Shown one piece after another: positions 33,069 through 45,899 of a stretch of 64,000 nucleotides of DNA. Where the stretch lies: positions 63,520,639 to 63,584,638 of the forward strand of contig NC_037094.1 of NCBI RefSeq assembly GCF_002994745.2, in the 5' to 3' direction. The notes under the pieces are model-generated. The model saw only the letters and a program-made list of their open reading frames with translations, made no database searches and was not told where the DNA came from. The position numbers and the translations under genes are program-made. Position 1 is the stretch's first letter. Every line of letters begins with the position of its first letter. Origin of the DNA: Rosa chinensis. Its lineage: Eukaryota > Streptophyta > Magnoliopsida > Rosales > Rosaceae.

Positions 33069-35837
33069 ATGGATGTAGAAGAAGAAAGATATGATCTTGA
33101 ATCACTGTTGATTCCTAATTCTCAAGAACATGCTATCGAATCGAGAAAGGGATTCCTGAACAAAGATGAGATTTTTGAGGAAGTGAAGAAGCAGCTGTTG
33201 TTAATATGGCCGCTTGTGTCATCAAATTTCTTGCTATTTGTTATGCAAGTTATTTCAGTCATGTATGTCGGTCATCTTGGAGAGCTATCGCTCGCTGGTG
33301 CTTCAATGGCTACTTCATTCGCTTCAGTCACTGGTTTGAGCTTGATAGTAAGATGGCTTCTACTCTAAGTTATTTGCAGCTCATTGTGTTCCTTGTCACA
33401 TATGGTGATATCTTGATTTCCCCTTAACTTGTTAAATAGCTGGGAATGTATAGCGCCTTGGACACTTTCTGCGGTCAGTCCTTTGGAGCAAAACAGTATC
33501 GGATGCTTGGTATACATATGCAGAGGGCAATGCTTATTCTTTTGCTCGTCAGCGTTCCTCTTGCAATTATATGGGCTAATGCAGGCAATATTCTTCAGTG
33601 CTTAGGTCAAGATCCACAGATATCCTCTGCTGCAGGAGATTATGCTCGTTTGATGATACCTTGCATTTTTGCGTATGCCATCCTACAATGTCATGCTAGA
33701 TTCTTGCAAACTCAAAGAAATGTGATTCCAATGATTGCTAGCACAGGAACTGCAACACTACTGCACTTGCTTACCTGTTGGGTTATGGTATACAAGACCA
33801 GCCTTGGATCTAGAGGTGCTGCTGTGGCAAACGCCATCACCTATTGGATCAATGCATTGTTTTTGTTTATTTATGTCAGAGTTTCTCCCTCTTGCAAGAA
33901 CACATGGACTGGATTCTCAAAGGAGGCCTTCCATGTAATTCCCACTTTTCTAAAACTATCTATCCCTTCAGCTTTAATGTCCAGGTAATTTTTACTTGAC
34001 TATATTGACTTTGGAGAGCTACCAAACAGTATAAATAGCACTTAGTATGGTTTGTTGCTTTCATGTCCTTATACAGCTTAGAAATGTGGTCATTTGAAAT
34101 GTTGGTCCTCGTATCTGGTTTGCTTCCGAATCCAAAACTTGAAACATCAGTCCTGTCAATCAGGTTTGCATTTGATGCTTAACAGTTACTCAAGAACAAT
34201 ACATAGAAGTCCTTATTGGTAGCTGATTAAACTTGAAAATATATGCAGCTAGCAAAACTATGATACTAACCGATTATCACATATCTCAGCCTTAACACAT
34301 GTGCAATGGCATACATGATTCCCCTGGCATTTAGTGGGGCAGTAAGGTGAGTTTAAACCTACATTAACCATTTAGTAGTTTATATATATACTGCGTACTT
34401 TTCACTTACCAGTTTTAATCTTTTATTTACATCTATATATTGTCCGATAGCACAAGAGTTTCAAATCAATTGGGTGCTGGGCAACCGCAACTAGCGCGTC
34501 TGGCAGCATGTGTTGCACTTTGCCTTGTTATTACTGAAGGCATTGTTGTTGCTGCTGTCATGATATTGGATTGATTTTAGTTGCTATATCCCACTTTGTT
34601 GATGGGCCTCAGTCTGTTCTGTCAGGTTTCTCCATGTCTACAGATTCTTCTCCATAACTGCATCTAGGGATGGCAATGGAGCAGGTTGGGGATTACAATA
34701 CCATCCCCATCTCCGGGGTCATTCTCCAGTCCCATCCCCGCTCCAATCTCCAATAAAAATATATGGGGGATTCCCCGTTCCCATCCCCTCTAGGGACTAA
34801 GCCTCCAAACCCGCCCCAAATCCCCAATAAGAATTTAATAAATAAGATAATTTTTTCTCATATTGCATTTTTTAAAATCAAAATCTACAACAAATAAAAT
34901 TAAAACATGATTAAATTCATTAATCAAAATTAGTGAATGCAAAAGTCAAAACATTATTAAAGTAAAAGTGTAGCTATTAAAGTAAAGTAGTAAATATATA
35001 TATTTGTGATTTATATTATACAAAATAAATTTATATATATATATATATATATAAATTAATAAATGTATATATTATTGGGGGGGGGTTTGGGGATGAGGAT
35101 CACACTACCATCCCCGCCCCATCCCTAATCTTAGATAGCGGGGATTGAGAATTCCCATCCTCATTCCCCATTTGTCCCCGAATTCTCCCCCCATTAGGGG
35201 CGGGTATCCAATGAAGCTCTGTCCTACTGGAGATTTTTGCCATCCCTAACTGCATCTAAACGAATTCAGGAAGAAAACAAAAAATCAAAAACAAAAACAG
35301 TTTTACAATTATTCCAAAGTCTTCTCATTAAAAAAAAAGAAAAGAAAAGATTTCATAACCGATTCATTGACAATAAGTTGCTTCACATTTCAGGTATCAT
35401 AAGAGGAAGTGGGCGGCAGAAGATTGGTGCATATGTTAATCTAGGAGCTTATTATCTTATCGGCATTCCTACTGGATTATTGTTTGCTTTTAACCTCCAC
35501 ATCGGAGGGAAAGTGACATGATATCCTTGTAGTTTCCTAATCTTTCATGGAAATATGATTGATACTAGTAAGTACTAATTTTTAGCTAAAATGTTCTTAA
35601 CAGGGTCTTTGGATAGGAATTATCCTGGCGCTGTGTGTGCAGTCACTGTTTCTTGCGATTATAGTCTTACGGACTGATTGGGATAAAGAAGTAAAGTAGC
35701 TTGTTATGTAATGTTTCATATAGCAGTCTCTGTTTCATTGTTAAAATAGATCTCATTTTCCATTTTACTTCCTTTTATAGGTGAAGAAAGCATCTGATAG
35801 GGTGCACAACACAATCAGCGGGGGCGATGCATCATAA
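33069..35837 (+). pseudogene. DTX/MATE efflux transporter, broken in exon 5
   Basis: Eight exons with GT-AG borders can be traced: 33069-33347, 33440-33984, 34077-34163, 34290-34346, 34451-34625, 35394-35512, 35604-35690, 35781-35837. MATE (DETOXIFICATION) proteins are 12-helix antiporters exporting metabolites or xenobiotics at plasma or vacuolar membranes. Typical motifs are present: VMYVGHLGELSLAGASMA, LDTFCGQSFGAKQY, MAYMIPLAFSGAVR, STRVSNQLGAGQP. An intact copy would be about 489 residues, normal for the family. Exon 5 has lost 64 bp, as comparison with 58721-58940 shows, so the frame reaches a stop at ILD-TGA just after VVAAVM. The protein would lose helices in its C-terminal half. All other exons stay open, so the break is fairly recent or the truncated form persists. 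Confidence 0.88.
34665..35248. mobile_element. hAT MITE in a MATE intron
   Basis: A perfect 8-bp target duplication, ACTGCATC, lies at 34657-34664 and 35249-35256. The ends TAGGGATGGCAA and TTTGCCATCCCTA are inverted. The subterminal regions are full of GGGGAT/CATCCCC motifs and the core is AT-rich with a (TA)n run (about 35031-35053). The paralogous intron at 58974-58985 lacks the element and shows the empty site CCGCATCTAAATG. Confidence 0.95.
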
Positions 35838-36400
35838 AGCTGTTGCATAGGTGATGATCATATGTAGATCTTGAGACATGTTTGAAAATTTTGAAGAAAT
35901 CAATTGTTAAGGTTCTATTTTTTGATCATGTTCAAAATTATTTCATCTTAGGAAGACATCTCATTCCATATCGAAAAAGCCATGAGGCTACAAGCCTCAA
36001 ATGATTTTGTACTGGACTTATATGGCCTGTTATGCCAGTTTCATCACATGATCTTCACACGGGAAATTTAACTTGTTCATATGAAAGCATGAATTACTCA
36101 GAATGAGCATGCATCCTATATTAGCAAGTCTTTCTACCATTGTAAAATAACTTTCCCGTCTTCTTCAACCATTTTACTTGCGCTATTTATCTATGCCTTA
36201 AATTTCTTTAAGCTAATGCTAAATTCACCTCACAACACCACCTTTACAAGCAAGCCATCATCTGCCTTATGGGTTTCGTCTACTTTGTTCCAATAACATA
36301 ATTGAATCAAAAATAGAAGAACAAAGCAGTTAAAGTAAGAAAACTGGCAAGATCAGTTATACTCTTAAATCAACAACCTGGGCGCCTGGCTCCCTCTTTT
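35838..36400. other. 3' flank of the MATE locus
   Basis: This is probably the 3' UTR and downstream sequence. No independent gene or repeat was recognised. Confidence 0.45.
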
Positions 36401-36404
36401 CGCT

Positions 36405-37232
36405 GGGAGGTTGCGCACGAGTTCCAGGTCTGATTTGGATGCCAGAAGATGGGTTGATAGGCTGAGGTCATGGTGGGTGGGGTGCCGATGGTGTGACGAC
36501 GGAGGTTGTCCGCCCGAGGTGATGGTGGACAGGAGGTGGAGCGACCGGACCGGTTTGGCCACGGTGATGGTGATGGTGTTGGTGTTGGTGGTTGGCTTGT
36601 GGGTTTGGCTAGTGGGCTGTTTTGACCTTTTTGCTGATTGGGCCCAGTTAGGCCCTGTTTTATTATACAGCTGTTTTATTTTTCTAGTTGTTTCTTATTT
36701 GCACCTCAGGTGAGTAATGAGTCCCTACATAGATTTTGTAGGGCTAGTCGGTCTTCGTGCTTGTGTGTGCACTCAACGTGTCTTGTCTGCTCCAAGTAGG
36801 CGGTGAGTTTCTTACTTTGTCAAATGGTCGCTCACTCGCTCCAACCTAGTGGTAAGGTGAAGCTAAGTGTTGTCTGATTTATCCTTCAGCGGCAACATAG
36901 TAGGAAAGTTGTGCTTACGGTAATTATGCTACGTTATAATCGAGTTACATATTGAGTTATCTTTCCATTATATCACTGCTATGTCAAAGTAAATAGAGTA
37001 GCCAAGAGCGCTCTTTGCTAGTTGGTGCCTAATTGAATACAATTATTTGATAGAGACTCGTGATAGTATTTCAGGATGTTCTCTAGATGCTTATTGTACT
37101 CAAGCATTTAGGCTCAATGCCCTTCCCCCCTCCCGCGCCCCCCCCCCCCCACCTCTTGTACTCGATAGTTTCATCAATGAAGGCTTGAAGGCAGCCGCAC
37201 TAGCCCTTTATTCAAAAAAAAAAAAAAAAAAA
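36405..37232 (+). mobile_element. LINE 3' fragment with poly-A tail
   Basis: A GC-rich left part without an intact frame leads into a T-rich 3' UTR and an 18-bp A tail (37215-37232), preceded by GCACTAGCCCTTTATTC. This resembles plant L1 3' ends. I found no target duplication, so the left limit is approximate. Confidence 0.5.
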
Positions 37233-37523
37233 CCAACCTATTCATTATTCAAAATGTACAAATTATTTTTTTTCCTTTAAAGGTGGAGATTGGTTGAAAG
37301 AGTTTGTGACCTTGATAATTTTTCAATCACATCACAAACACCCACTGCTCTAAGAAGCCAATGAGGCGACAATTCACCCCAAACACAATCAACCATTTAG
37401 CCCCCAACAAGAAACATACATAGATTGTGGAAAAGCCTCTCATAAAAATTAAATTACAAAAGAAATACAGTTGACAGAAACTTACCATAAAACAACATAT
37501 AGAATATAAATCGACACATCTTA

Positions 37524-39719
37524 GGGTGTGATTAGTATGGTTGTGCTTAGTTTTTACTTATTTATAAGAATAAATGGCTGAAAAGCAAAATAGCTGCATG
37601 TTTGGTAAACTGACTTTTTATAAGCAATGTCAGTGTAAAAGCAATGGCAAAGTGTCTAATAAACTCAAAACTAGTTTGTGCTTTATGTGTGTAAAATGAC
37701 CAATTTTGACATGAAAGATTATTTTGCCTTGATTGTTTGGTTGATCATCAAGTTTAGGATTTAGTAAACAAATCATACTGATTTGTTGCTGCCAATTGGG
37801 AGTACTTAGTAAGAACAATTTCAATTGCCATTTAGCACATTATACACAGCAATCGATTATCCCATCACAAACATGAACCATTCATCAACAACGCTATGCA
37901 AATATACCAAAAACCATATTATATTTTAACCAAAAATTTCCTAATTTTTTGTTTAGAAACAATCAGTCCAAATTATAATCAAATAAGAACTCTAAACTCT
38001 TGCGACGTTGATCCAATGTCTCCCTTCCCTTTCCTAGTCTTCTTCGGCAGCAGATTCTGATGAAAGTTGGGCAAAACAGATTCTGATCAATCTCTTGCTA
38101 CATGCCTACATATTCAGAACATCACATCCAGTGCCTAATATAGATTATGTTAACTCACTTTTGTACATTGTGTAGTAAGCAATTGTCGAAAAAGAAAAAT
38201 GAAAAGCACACCAAAGAAACTGCACGCAAGACCTGAAAAATGAATGACAGTTAACAAAGCAATCACTCCCTGCCTAACAAAATTTAAACTAAGAAACTTT
38301 TCAGAAGCTAACAACTTTATGAAGGACCCAAGTACCTAACACATATTACACATCATGCAACATTACTATGAAAATAGAAGAAGCAACAGTAGTAAATATT
38401 ACATACCTGTAACTTCTGCAATTTTATAAGTTTCATATAGAATGAATCTTGCCACAACGGAAGCTATAATTGGAGTTGTTAAGCAATAATTGACAGATTC
38501 AAAATAAATTCAACATGCTGGTACGATTAACGAAGGACATGGATGTGCTTGGATGTGTAAAAAAAGACATTGCTTGGATGTGCTTGGATGCTAGAAGCTG
38601 ATAATAAAAACCAAAATATTCTTTGATTCTAAGGATTGGTGCAGTTTACTAGTCCTCTTTTCAAACAATGCAAAAGCCACATTATCCAAGAATAGATGAA
38701 GTTGCAGAATAGCTAGTTAGTTGGATAGCCTCATGTACAACAAGGTTAAGTATTCAATGTGTCATATGTAATGATCCACCAATGTGATAAAAAATAGTAT
38801 AAACTTGAACACTAGACATCAATCGACTAGTATAAACTTGAAAAACAGACCAAAAAATGATGGGCTTCAAGAATCCTACCAGTACCAACATCATTCTACC
38901 CTAAATCAGTCCTCAATCCTCATCCATAATTCTAACCAACAATAATTCCAGTAAACTAGTACTGATTGCAAAATCAAAATCCCATTAAGAAAATCTAACC
39001 TTTTTACAAGCTGAGATTGGATGATGAACCATAGCTTGCCCAGCCAATGGGAATAGCGGTTTGGGCGTGTTGAATGATAGAGACTAAAATCTAGTCCCTG
39101 CCCAGAAAATTGAAAACCCAGAAAAGCTTTAAGAAGATCAAAACTTTAACGTAATTGAGGAAAATTGAGATGACCCAGGTACCTTCAGTTGGCCTCCAAC
39201 CATGATTACGGCAATGACGTTCTCTCCGAAGCTCTCTATGTCCGAAATGGAACCCTAAATCTTAAGCTCCGGAGAAGAAATTGAAGTAATTGGAAGGGGG
39301 AAAGGAGAAGTAGTTCCAAGGAACACAACTTTTCCTACAAAGAAGGACCAGTTGCTACTAAATCCCATAATCAGAATATTTTCATAGATTTCCATAGATT
39401 TTCTCTATGAAGGAGAGGCAGAATTGACTCAATTGAGGGAGAAACACGAATGAAAGAGTAGTTCTTGGCATTGGCTAGTAATTACTCTGAAGCAAATGAG
39501 GGTAGTTTCTAGTATTTCGTAAATTTCATTAAAACACAGCTCTACAGTACTCCGTTACAGTGCCAGCTTCTGCTTCTAAAAGGAGAGGTTCCCCTGCTTC
39601 CGCCTTTTTAGACAAAAGCTTGAGCTTCAAAGCAAAGCAAGTCGGTTCATAGTTTACCAAACAGTTGGTTGTGCTTTGCTTACAAGCAAGAGAGCTTAAA
39701 AGCGCCCCCAAATGCAGCC
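37524..39719. mobile_element. PIF/Harbinger-like TIR element
   Basis: Flanking TTA trinucleotides (37521-37523, 39720-39722) fit a PIF/Harbinger target duplication. The ends GGGTGTGATTAGTATGG and, inverted, GGCTGCATTTGGGGGC are related. Both arms contain TGTTTGGTAAACT and AAGCA/TGCTT-rich sequence. No transposase is recognised. On the minus strand, exon-like pieces (about 39070-39000, SIIQHAQTAIPIGWASYG; and about 38460-38410) hint at captured host sequence I cannot name. The three-base duplication alone is weak evidence for the superfamily. Confidence 0.5.
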
Positions 39720-41654
39720 TTAGTTATGCCAAAATCATCCTATAAAAGATAAAAGGACTAAATTCAGTTTGCCCCCTCAAATTTTGGAACAAACATTAAT
39801 TTAGTCCCTTACCTTTTTTTTAATCATGATGGTCCCTGCACTTTCATGTCCATCACCTTCATCCAAAATTCAAAATTAGCTCGAAAAGTGATGTCAAATG
39901 CTGCATTGGACCCGACATCTGGGCCCACTTTTCAGATTTTAAACCTACAAGAAGGGCAAAATGGACATTTCTAATTTAATCTTTTTTTTCTTTTATTAAA
40001 ATTTAATCTAATTTCTAATTTTTTTTCTTTCTTCTCTGTATTTCCTCTCTCTTCTGCCCACTTATCCAAAACCTAAAACCAAATCGATCAAACAACTTCT
40101 CGATCTTCCTCCTCTGTCCTCTGTCGAGCCCGAGATTCAGGCCACTGCACTTCTAAAAGAAGTGAGGTCAGCAAAACCAACTCTCAAAATGGAAACTTCA
40201 TCTCAAAACTCACACTCTCCCTCACTGCCCACCAACTACAAGCCACCTCACACTCAAATCCCTGTGAGATCTTCTAGATCCAAATGACCCAATTTTGACC
40301 ACCTTCTCCTCCACCTCCTGTTCCGATTCCGAACCCCCAAAACACACAGCTTCAGCTCCAATCCTCTGTTACGCAGCCTCAACAGCAGCCGCCGAATCAA
40401 CACCAGTCAAAGAACTTGGATGCTGAGTCGAGCTCTCGACAGTTGGTTCCACCATGACCTCTGAGTTGAGCTCCGGCAACGAAACCTCCGACTCGAAGCC
40501 CAACTCGATTACAAAGCCCCCGCAGGATTCTTAGATTTTGGAAGCCGAGTCGAGCTCCCGACAGTTACTTTTCAAGTTGTTGAGTTATAAGCACTGTGGA
40601 TTCTTAGATCTTTGTTGTTTCTTACATTTCTGTGGTGCTGTTAGTAGCTAAGGAAATGAGTTTGAATTTGAAATTGAAAGTTTGGGTTTTGTTCTAGGTA
40701 TGGCTATTTGGGGATTTAGAAATTTCGGAATCGATTTGGGTATCATTTTTTATGTGTGTATTTGTGTGTTTGTGTTATGAAATTGAAGGGCATTATTTCT
40801 TGTCTGTTAGTAAGGAAAATTGAAGTGTAAGAGAAATTGGTTTTACCTGAAAGTGATAACTAGTTTTCTGTTTCCCAGTAAGGTACTATGTTTCTTGAAA
40901 TCAGTGTGATAGAGCATGAAGTTCAGCAATTGTTTTGGGTAGGGGTGGGCAAAAATGACCGAAAGACCGAAAGACCGGAAGGGACCGATCCGGACCGGCC
41001 GGTTCGGTCCGGGTTTTAGAAGGAAAATAAGTGTTTTCGGGCCAGTTCGGTCCCTATACACTTGGTGGCGGTCCGGTCCCGGTTCATGAAAATAAGTATG
41101 TTATGGCCGGTTCGGTCACTAAATGAACTTGGCGGTCCGGGTTGGGTTCTTGGCGGTTCTTGATTGCATGGACCGGAAAACCGAGCTTATGTACGTGTCG
41201 TCCAATTATAGGTTTATTTTCGAAGTATATTGTGTTAGCGTGGACGCCATCACATGTGATTACTGATTAGTTAATAGACCTAAACGGCTAAACTCAATCT
41301 CTAACTTGGCCGACTCCGCCTCCAAGGCTCCAACTCTCTTAGTCTCTCACTCTCTCCTCACAATCGATCCGGACTGCTCCTTGGCCGACTCCGCCTCCAA
41401 CTCTCTCAGTCACAATCGATCCGGACTGCTCGATCTTCCTCAGCCCTCAGTCACTCACTCACTCAGCCCCCAGAAATCGCCAAATCGGTATTCCTCACCT
41501 CTGGTCTTCTCCTCGACATCGCCTCCGGCGGTCCGGCCTCTCATTCTTGGTCTCTTCAGTCTCTCTCTCTCATTCTTTGCCTTTTTTCTGCAGGGAAGAG
41601 AAAGATCCTGCTGCACAGTGAAAGAGAGAGAGAAAGATCCAGCTGCACACACAC

Positions 41655-41693
<39 letters not shown>

Positions 41694-41978
41694 TCTCGCC
41701 GTCGTCCTATACGCCTCCGAGCAAGCCTGGGCCGACGCCGGCGCTGAGGTTCAGCACATTTTTTGCTAGTTCTGGTTCAGCACGTTTTTTGCTAGTATAT
41801 ATGTGTTTCTGTTGTGAATTGCTCCCAGGTTTGGAAATGAATTGCTGTAGTATATATGTGTTTCTGTTGTGTTTCTGTTATCAAGTATATATGGTTCTGG
41901 TTCAGCACGTTTTTTACATGAATTACTCACTTTCATGTAAAAATCTCAACTTGGTTTTGGATTTGGGAAAACTAGTGA

Positions 41979-42197
<219 letters not shown>

Positions 42198-42617
42198 TAA
42201 CTGACTGAGAAATTGTTTTTGCTTTTGGTTACAATTTGTGCCTTTTGTGTTCGTGTCCCTGTGATCAATGTACATTTAGTTTGTTATGGTTGTGTGTCCC
42301 TGTGATCAATATAATTCACAGTCTCTTATCCTTGATTCTGTTTGTTTTTTTTTTCTTTCATGTTTAAAAGTGCATATATACATGCTATTTTGGGGTTTGA
42401 GTCTCTTTTAATATTGATCTTAGGAAGAGAAAGAAAAAACAGGGTTTCTCTTCCTTCCTCTCTTAATTATATCTGTTTTTCTACACATCTTTATTGTTGA
42501 CACATTAGCTTTGGTAATCATCGTCGTCATTCACATTGCTTTTCTCTTGTTCAATATATCTAAAAGTCATTTTCGTAATTAGGGTGTTAACTAATTATGT
42601 GGTGCATTTGCATTTAG

Positions 42618-42916
42618 GTTAGGAGATTAGAGGGGCAAGGGGTGCCCTCGAAGCACGCCGAGGCCATAACAGCTGCCATCACTGAAGTTTTGAATGACAG
42701 CTTGGAGAATGTGTCTCAGTCGTTTGTTTCCAAGGCAAAGCAGCAGAAAGTAAGGACTTTGTGTTTAGTGTGACTTTCCTGCACATCTTTATATACCCCA
42801 TGCGTTCAGTTTTGCTTTCTGCATGTTATGCTAATTGGTGTGTATTGTGTGAATAGAATGAGATGATCCAAGACTCGAACTTGTCCAAGTTCAAATCCGA
42901 AGTTCAAAGTTCTCAG
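42618..42916 (+). pseudogene. captured exons of a DUF1640/CCDC90-type mitochondrial protein
   Basis: Exon 42618-42749 reads VRRLEGQGVPSKHAEAITAA, then ITEVLNDSLENVSQSFVSKA. Exon 42857-42916 reads NEMIQDSNLSKFKSEVQSSQ. Both have AG before and GT after. This is the start of the conserved part of plant DUF1640 proteins (CCDC90/MCUR1-like coiled-coil proteins of the mitochondrial inner membrane). The coiled coil and membrane helix that should follow are missing. Splicing the upstream eL6 exon to the first of these would create G-GT TAG, an immediate stop, so a chimeric protein is unlikely even if the RNA is made. Confidence 0.85.
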
Positions 42917-44671
42917 GTAGATTCTAGCTCTTTAGTATCAGTTGCTAACATGGTTACATGGGCTTGAATATTGTATTTTACAATCTTCTTTTGTTTTGGT
43001 AAAGCTGAATGCCCTTTTTCTGTTTTCGTCATACTGGTTAAACAAAAAAAGTGCCCCCCAGTGAAGTTATGTTGATTATGAGAGGAAGGAAGAGAAACCC
43101 TGTTTTTTCTTTCCTGCACATCTTTATTCTATTCTGTTCTTCATATATGCGAGATTTTTTTTTCTACCAGTTCTGTAGTGGTGCGCGCTTTTTCCTCTGA
43201 CAGAGTGGTTAGATATGAACATGAGATTGAAGAGTGAATACAGTAAATACTGGATTGAAATCAGTGAAATGTGTATGGATGTGTTTTTATAGTTTTACTC
43301 TTTCATTGATATTTGATCAGAGTTCATGCAATTTATAACATTATTAACATATTGGGGGCACCCATATTGATATATGATTATATGCAATTCATAACTCAGA
43401 CTTGATACTATATTTGTTTTTGTGTTTGAGGTAGAGCTATGAATGAATAAATCAAAGTTCAAACGTGAATATGGAGGACTGGAGGAGCAGCTGCATGGTA
43501 GCAATAGCATGGAGCAGCTGCATGTCTTTTTAAACTGCTCTTGTTGTCTTGTTGAACATTGTTTCGGTTTTTAATTTGTTATGTTGTTAAGACAATATGT
43601 GTTGGTGAACTTGCTGTGTAATTGTGTTGGGTTGCTTGCTTTGAATGGTTATTTGCAAGATGGATTTATTTGCAACCTTGCTGCTAGTGCAGATTGCACT
43701 TTGCAGAATGGTTTATTGGTTTTTTTTTTTTTTTTTCCAGCATTGCAGCAATGTTGCTAGTTCATAGAATCATATTGCATTACTCTTTATACTCTCTAAA
43801 CAGAAGCAGGCCAAGCAACAAAGATTGACTGGAACCGGAAACCCGAAAAAAGGACCGGTTTTGTCCCGGTCCGGGTTTATCCCGGTCCTTGTTATATGCA
43901 ACTACGGTCCCGGCCCGAAGTAAGATTTTTGATCCCGGTTCCGGTCCCGGTCCCTATAAAACAATTACCGGTCCGGGCTTATCCCGGTCCCTGTTTTGTG
44001 CAACTGCAAAACCGGCTCGAAGTGGGATTACCGGTCCCGGTCCCTGTAAAACCGGTGCCGGTTTGGGACCGTGCCCAGCCCTAGTTTTGGGCCTTTTGTG
44101 CTTCCGAGTTCTGCTGGAGAAGAGAGAAGGAGTTCGAGGGCGGAGGAAGAGGAAGAAGAAGAAAAGAAAGGAAGTCGGCCATTATTTTTTGGTTTTTGGG
44201 TAATAAGGGTAGTTTAGACATTTCATCTATATTAAGGTTTAAAATCTAAAAAGTGGGCTCAGATGAAGAAGAAAAGAAAGGAAGTCGGCCTTTTTTTTTT
44301 GGTTTTTGGGTAATAAGGGTAGTTTGGACATTTCATCTATATTAAGGTTTAAAATCTAAAAAGTGGGCTCTGATTTCGGGTCCAACTCAGTATCTGATAT
44401 CACTTTTCGAGCCAATTTTGAATTTTGGACGAAGCTGAGGGAAAATGAAAGTGCAGGGACCATCATGATTAAAAAAAAAGGTCAGGGACCAAACTGATAT
44501 TTGCCCCAAAGTTTGAGGGGGCAAACTGGATTTAGTCCAAAGTTAAATTAGAAGGGATAGACCTATGTTGCTGAAGCTTTGTTAGGCAAAGCCCACTATT
44601 GACAATAAAAAAATAAATGCACATAGTTTTTCCTAAACACATTTGGCGGTACAAATCTTCCATAGAAAATA

Positions 44672-44881
44672 GGGGCCGTGACTACTTACCTAATTTTAGC
44701 CTAAAAATTACTCACTTACTCCACTAAGAGTTTTTTAACCCCATTTACCCAATCCAACAGTATTTGACAGTATTGCCCTCATTTTAATTTATAAATTACA
44801 CTCATATCTATCTCTCTCTCTCTCATCCCTCCAATCTGCGTTTTCTCCCTCTCTCATCCTCTGATTCCGATATGCACGTTC

Positions 44882-44912
<31 letters not shown>

Positions 44913-45853
44913 ATGGCAGCTCCGACGGCCCATATATCCATGACGCGCCTCCTCCATGAGTGCATAGCCTACCAACATGCCCTGGATCTCAACCTCGACC
45001 ACCTCCTCTCCTAGTGCTCCGACCTCGACAAGCACCTCTCCAATCTCCAGAAATCCTCCCAGGTCCTCGACGCAGATCACGTCCTCTCCAACGTCTCCTC
45101 CACCTGTGACCTCGCCGGCCACGTCAACGCCAAGGTCCGCGAGCTCGACCTCACCCAGTCGCATGTCAACTCCACGCTCCTCCTTTTGTACGCGATTGTG
45201 GAGCAATTTTTGGGTGCCCAGAGTACTTTTTTTTTTTGTTCATCAGAGGTCTGGGAAGCTCAAAGATCCACACCAGAATCGGGTGTGGGCTTCGCAGGCA
45301 GGGCTCGGTCGACATGTTATTGAGAGGCAATAATATGAGTATTGGGGGGGCAATAATATGCATATAAATTGATCAATTGTGCTTGTAGTGTATTCATTTT
45401 GGTTTTGGGAGTTTATACAATTCACTGGAGGGCAATAATATGATTATTGGAGACAATAATATGATTATTGGGAGGCAATAATATGATTACTGAGGGGGCA
45501 ATAATATGGTTACTGGGTATTATTAGGGGGCAATAAATTCAGACGCCGGAATCCAGTCACTAGTCTGATAGCCGAATTCTGATTCAGGTGACCGGTCGCC
45601 AGATTCTGGTCATCGGTTACAGGATTCCGGTCACCGGTCGCAGGAGTCGGGTCACCGGACCGCCACCGGAGTCAAGCAAGGTCTCCAATGACTTCTTTCT
45701 CTAAGTGACAAAGAAGGAGAGGGCAAAAATGTCCCAAAAATAAATAAAAATGAATTAAAAAATACTTAATTGGGTATTAGGGAAATAATCTCTTAGAGTA
45801 TTTGAGTAAGTGGGCAATTTTTAAGCTAAAATTGGGTAAATGATCATTTCCCC
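44672..45853 (+). mobile_element. Pack-MULE carrying a COG4 fragment
   Basis: A perfect 9-bp target duplication, TAGAAAATA, lies at 44663-44671 and 45854-45862. The ends GGGGCCGTGACTACTTACC and, inverted, GGGGAAATGATCATTTACC are related. The TIR similarity runs about 70 bp (TTTTAGCCTAAAAATT against its inverted partner). The interior holds a (CT)n leader at about 44886-44908 and a piece of COG4. A run of GGCAATAATATGATTA-like repeats (about 45325-45535) and CACCGGTCGC-like repeats (about 45585-45665) follow. No transposase is present. Confidence 0.93.
44913..45215 (+). pseudogene. captured N-terminal fragment of COG4
   Basis: From an ATG at 44913 the frame reads MTRLLHECIAYQHALDLNLD, then a TAG stop at about 45012, then CSDLDKHLSNLQKSSQVLDA, SSTCDLAGHVNAKVRELDLT and QSHVNSTLLLLYAIVEQ. 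This is the N-terminal helical region of COG4, a subunit of the conserved oligomeric Golgi tethering complex. The parental gene has additional codons before MTRLL, and its later exons are absent here. Third positions are strongly C-rich, unlike the AT-rich transposon around it, which supports capture of host coding DNA. The in-frame stop makes a functional product unlikely. Confidence 0.85.
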
Positions 45854-45899
45854 TAGAAAATAAATGACTAAATTCAAATTACTATATTGTACTTTCAAG

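Noticed and set aside
36411..36713. 100-codon plus frame with Val/Trp-rich end
   Set aside because: Repetitive GGTGATGG-type LINE sequence without domain or conserved start.
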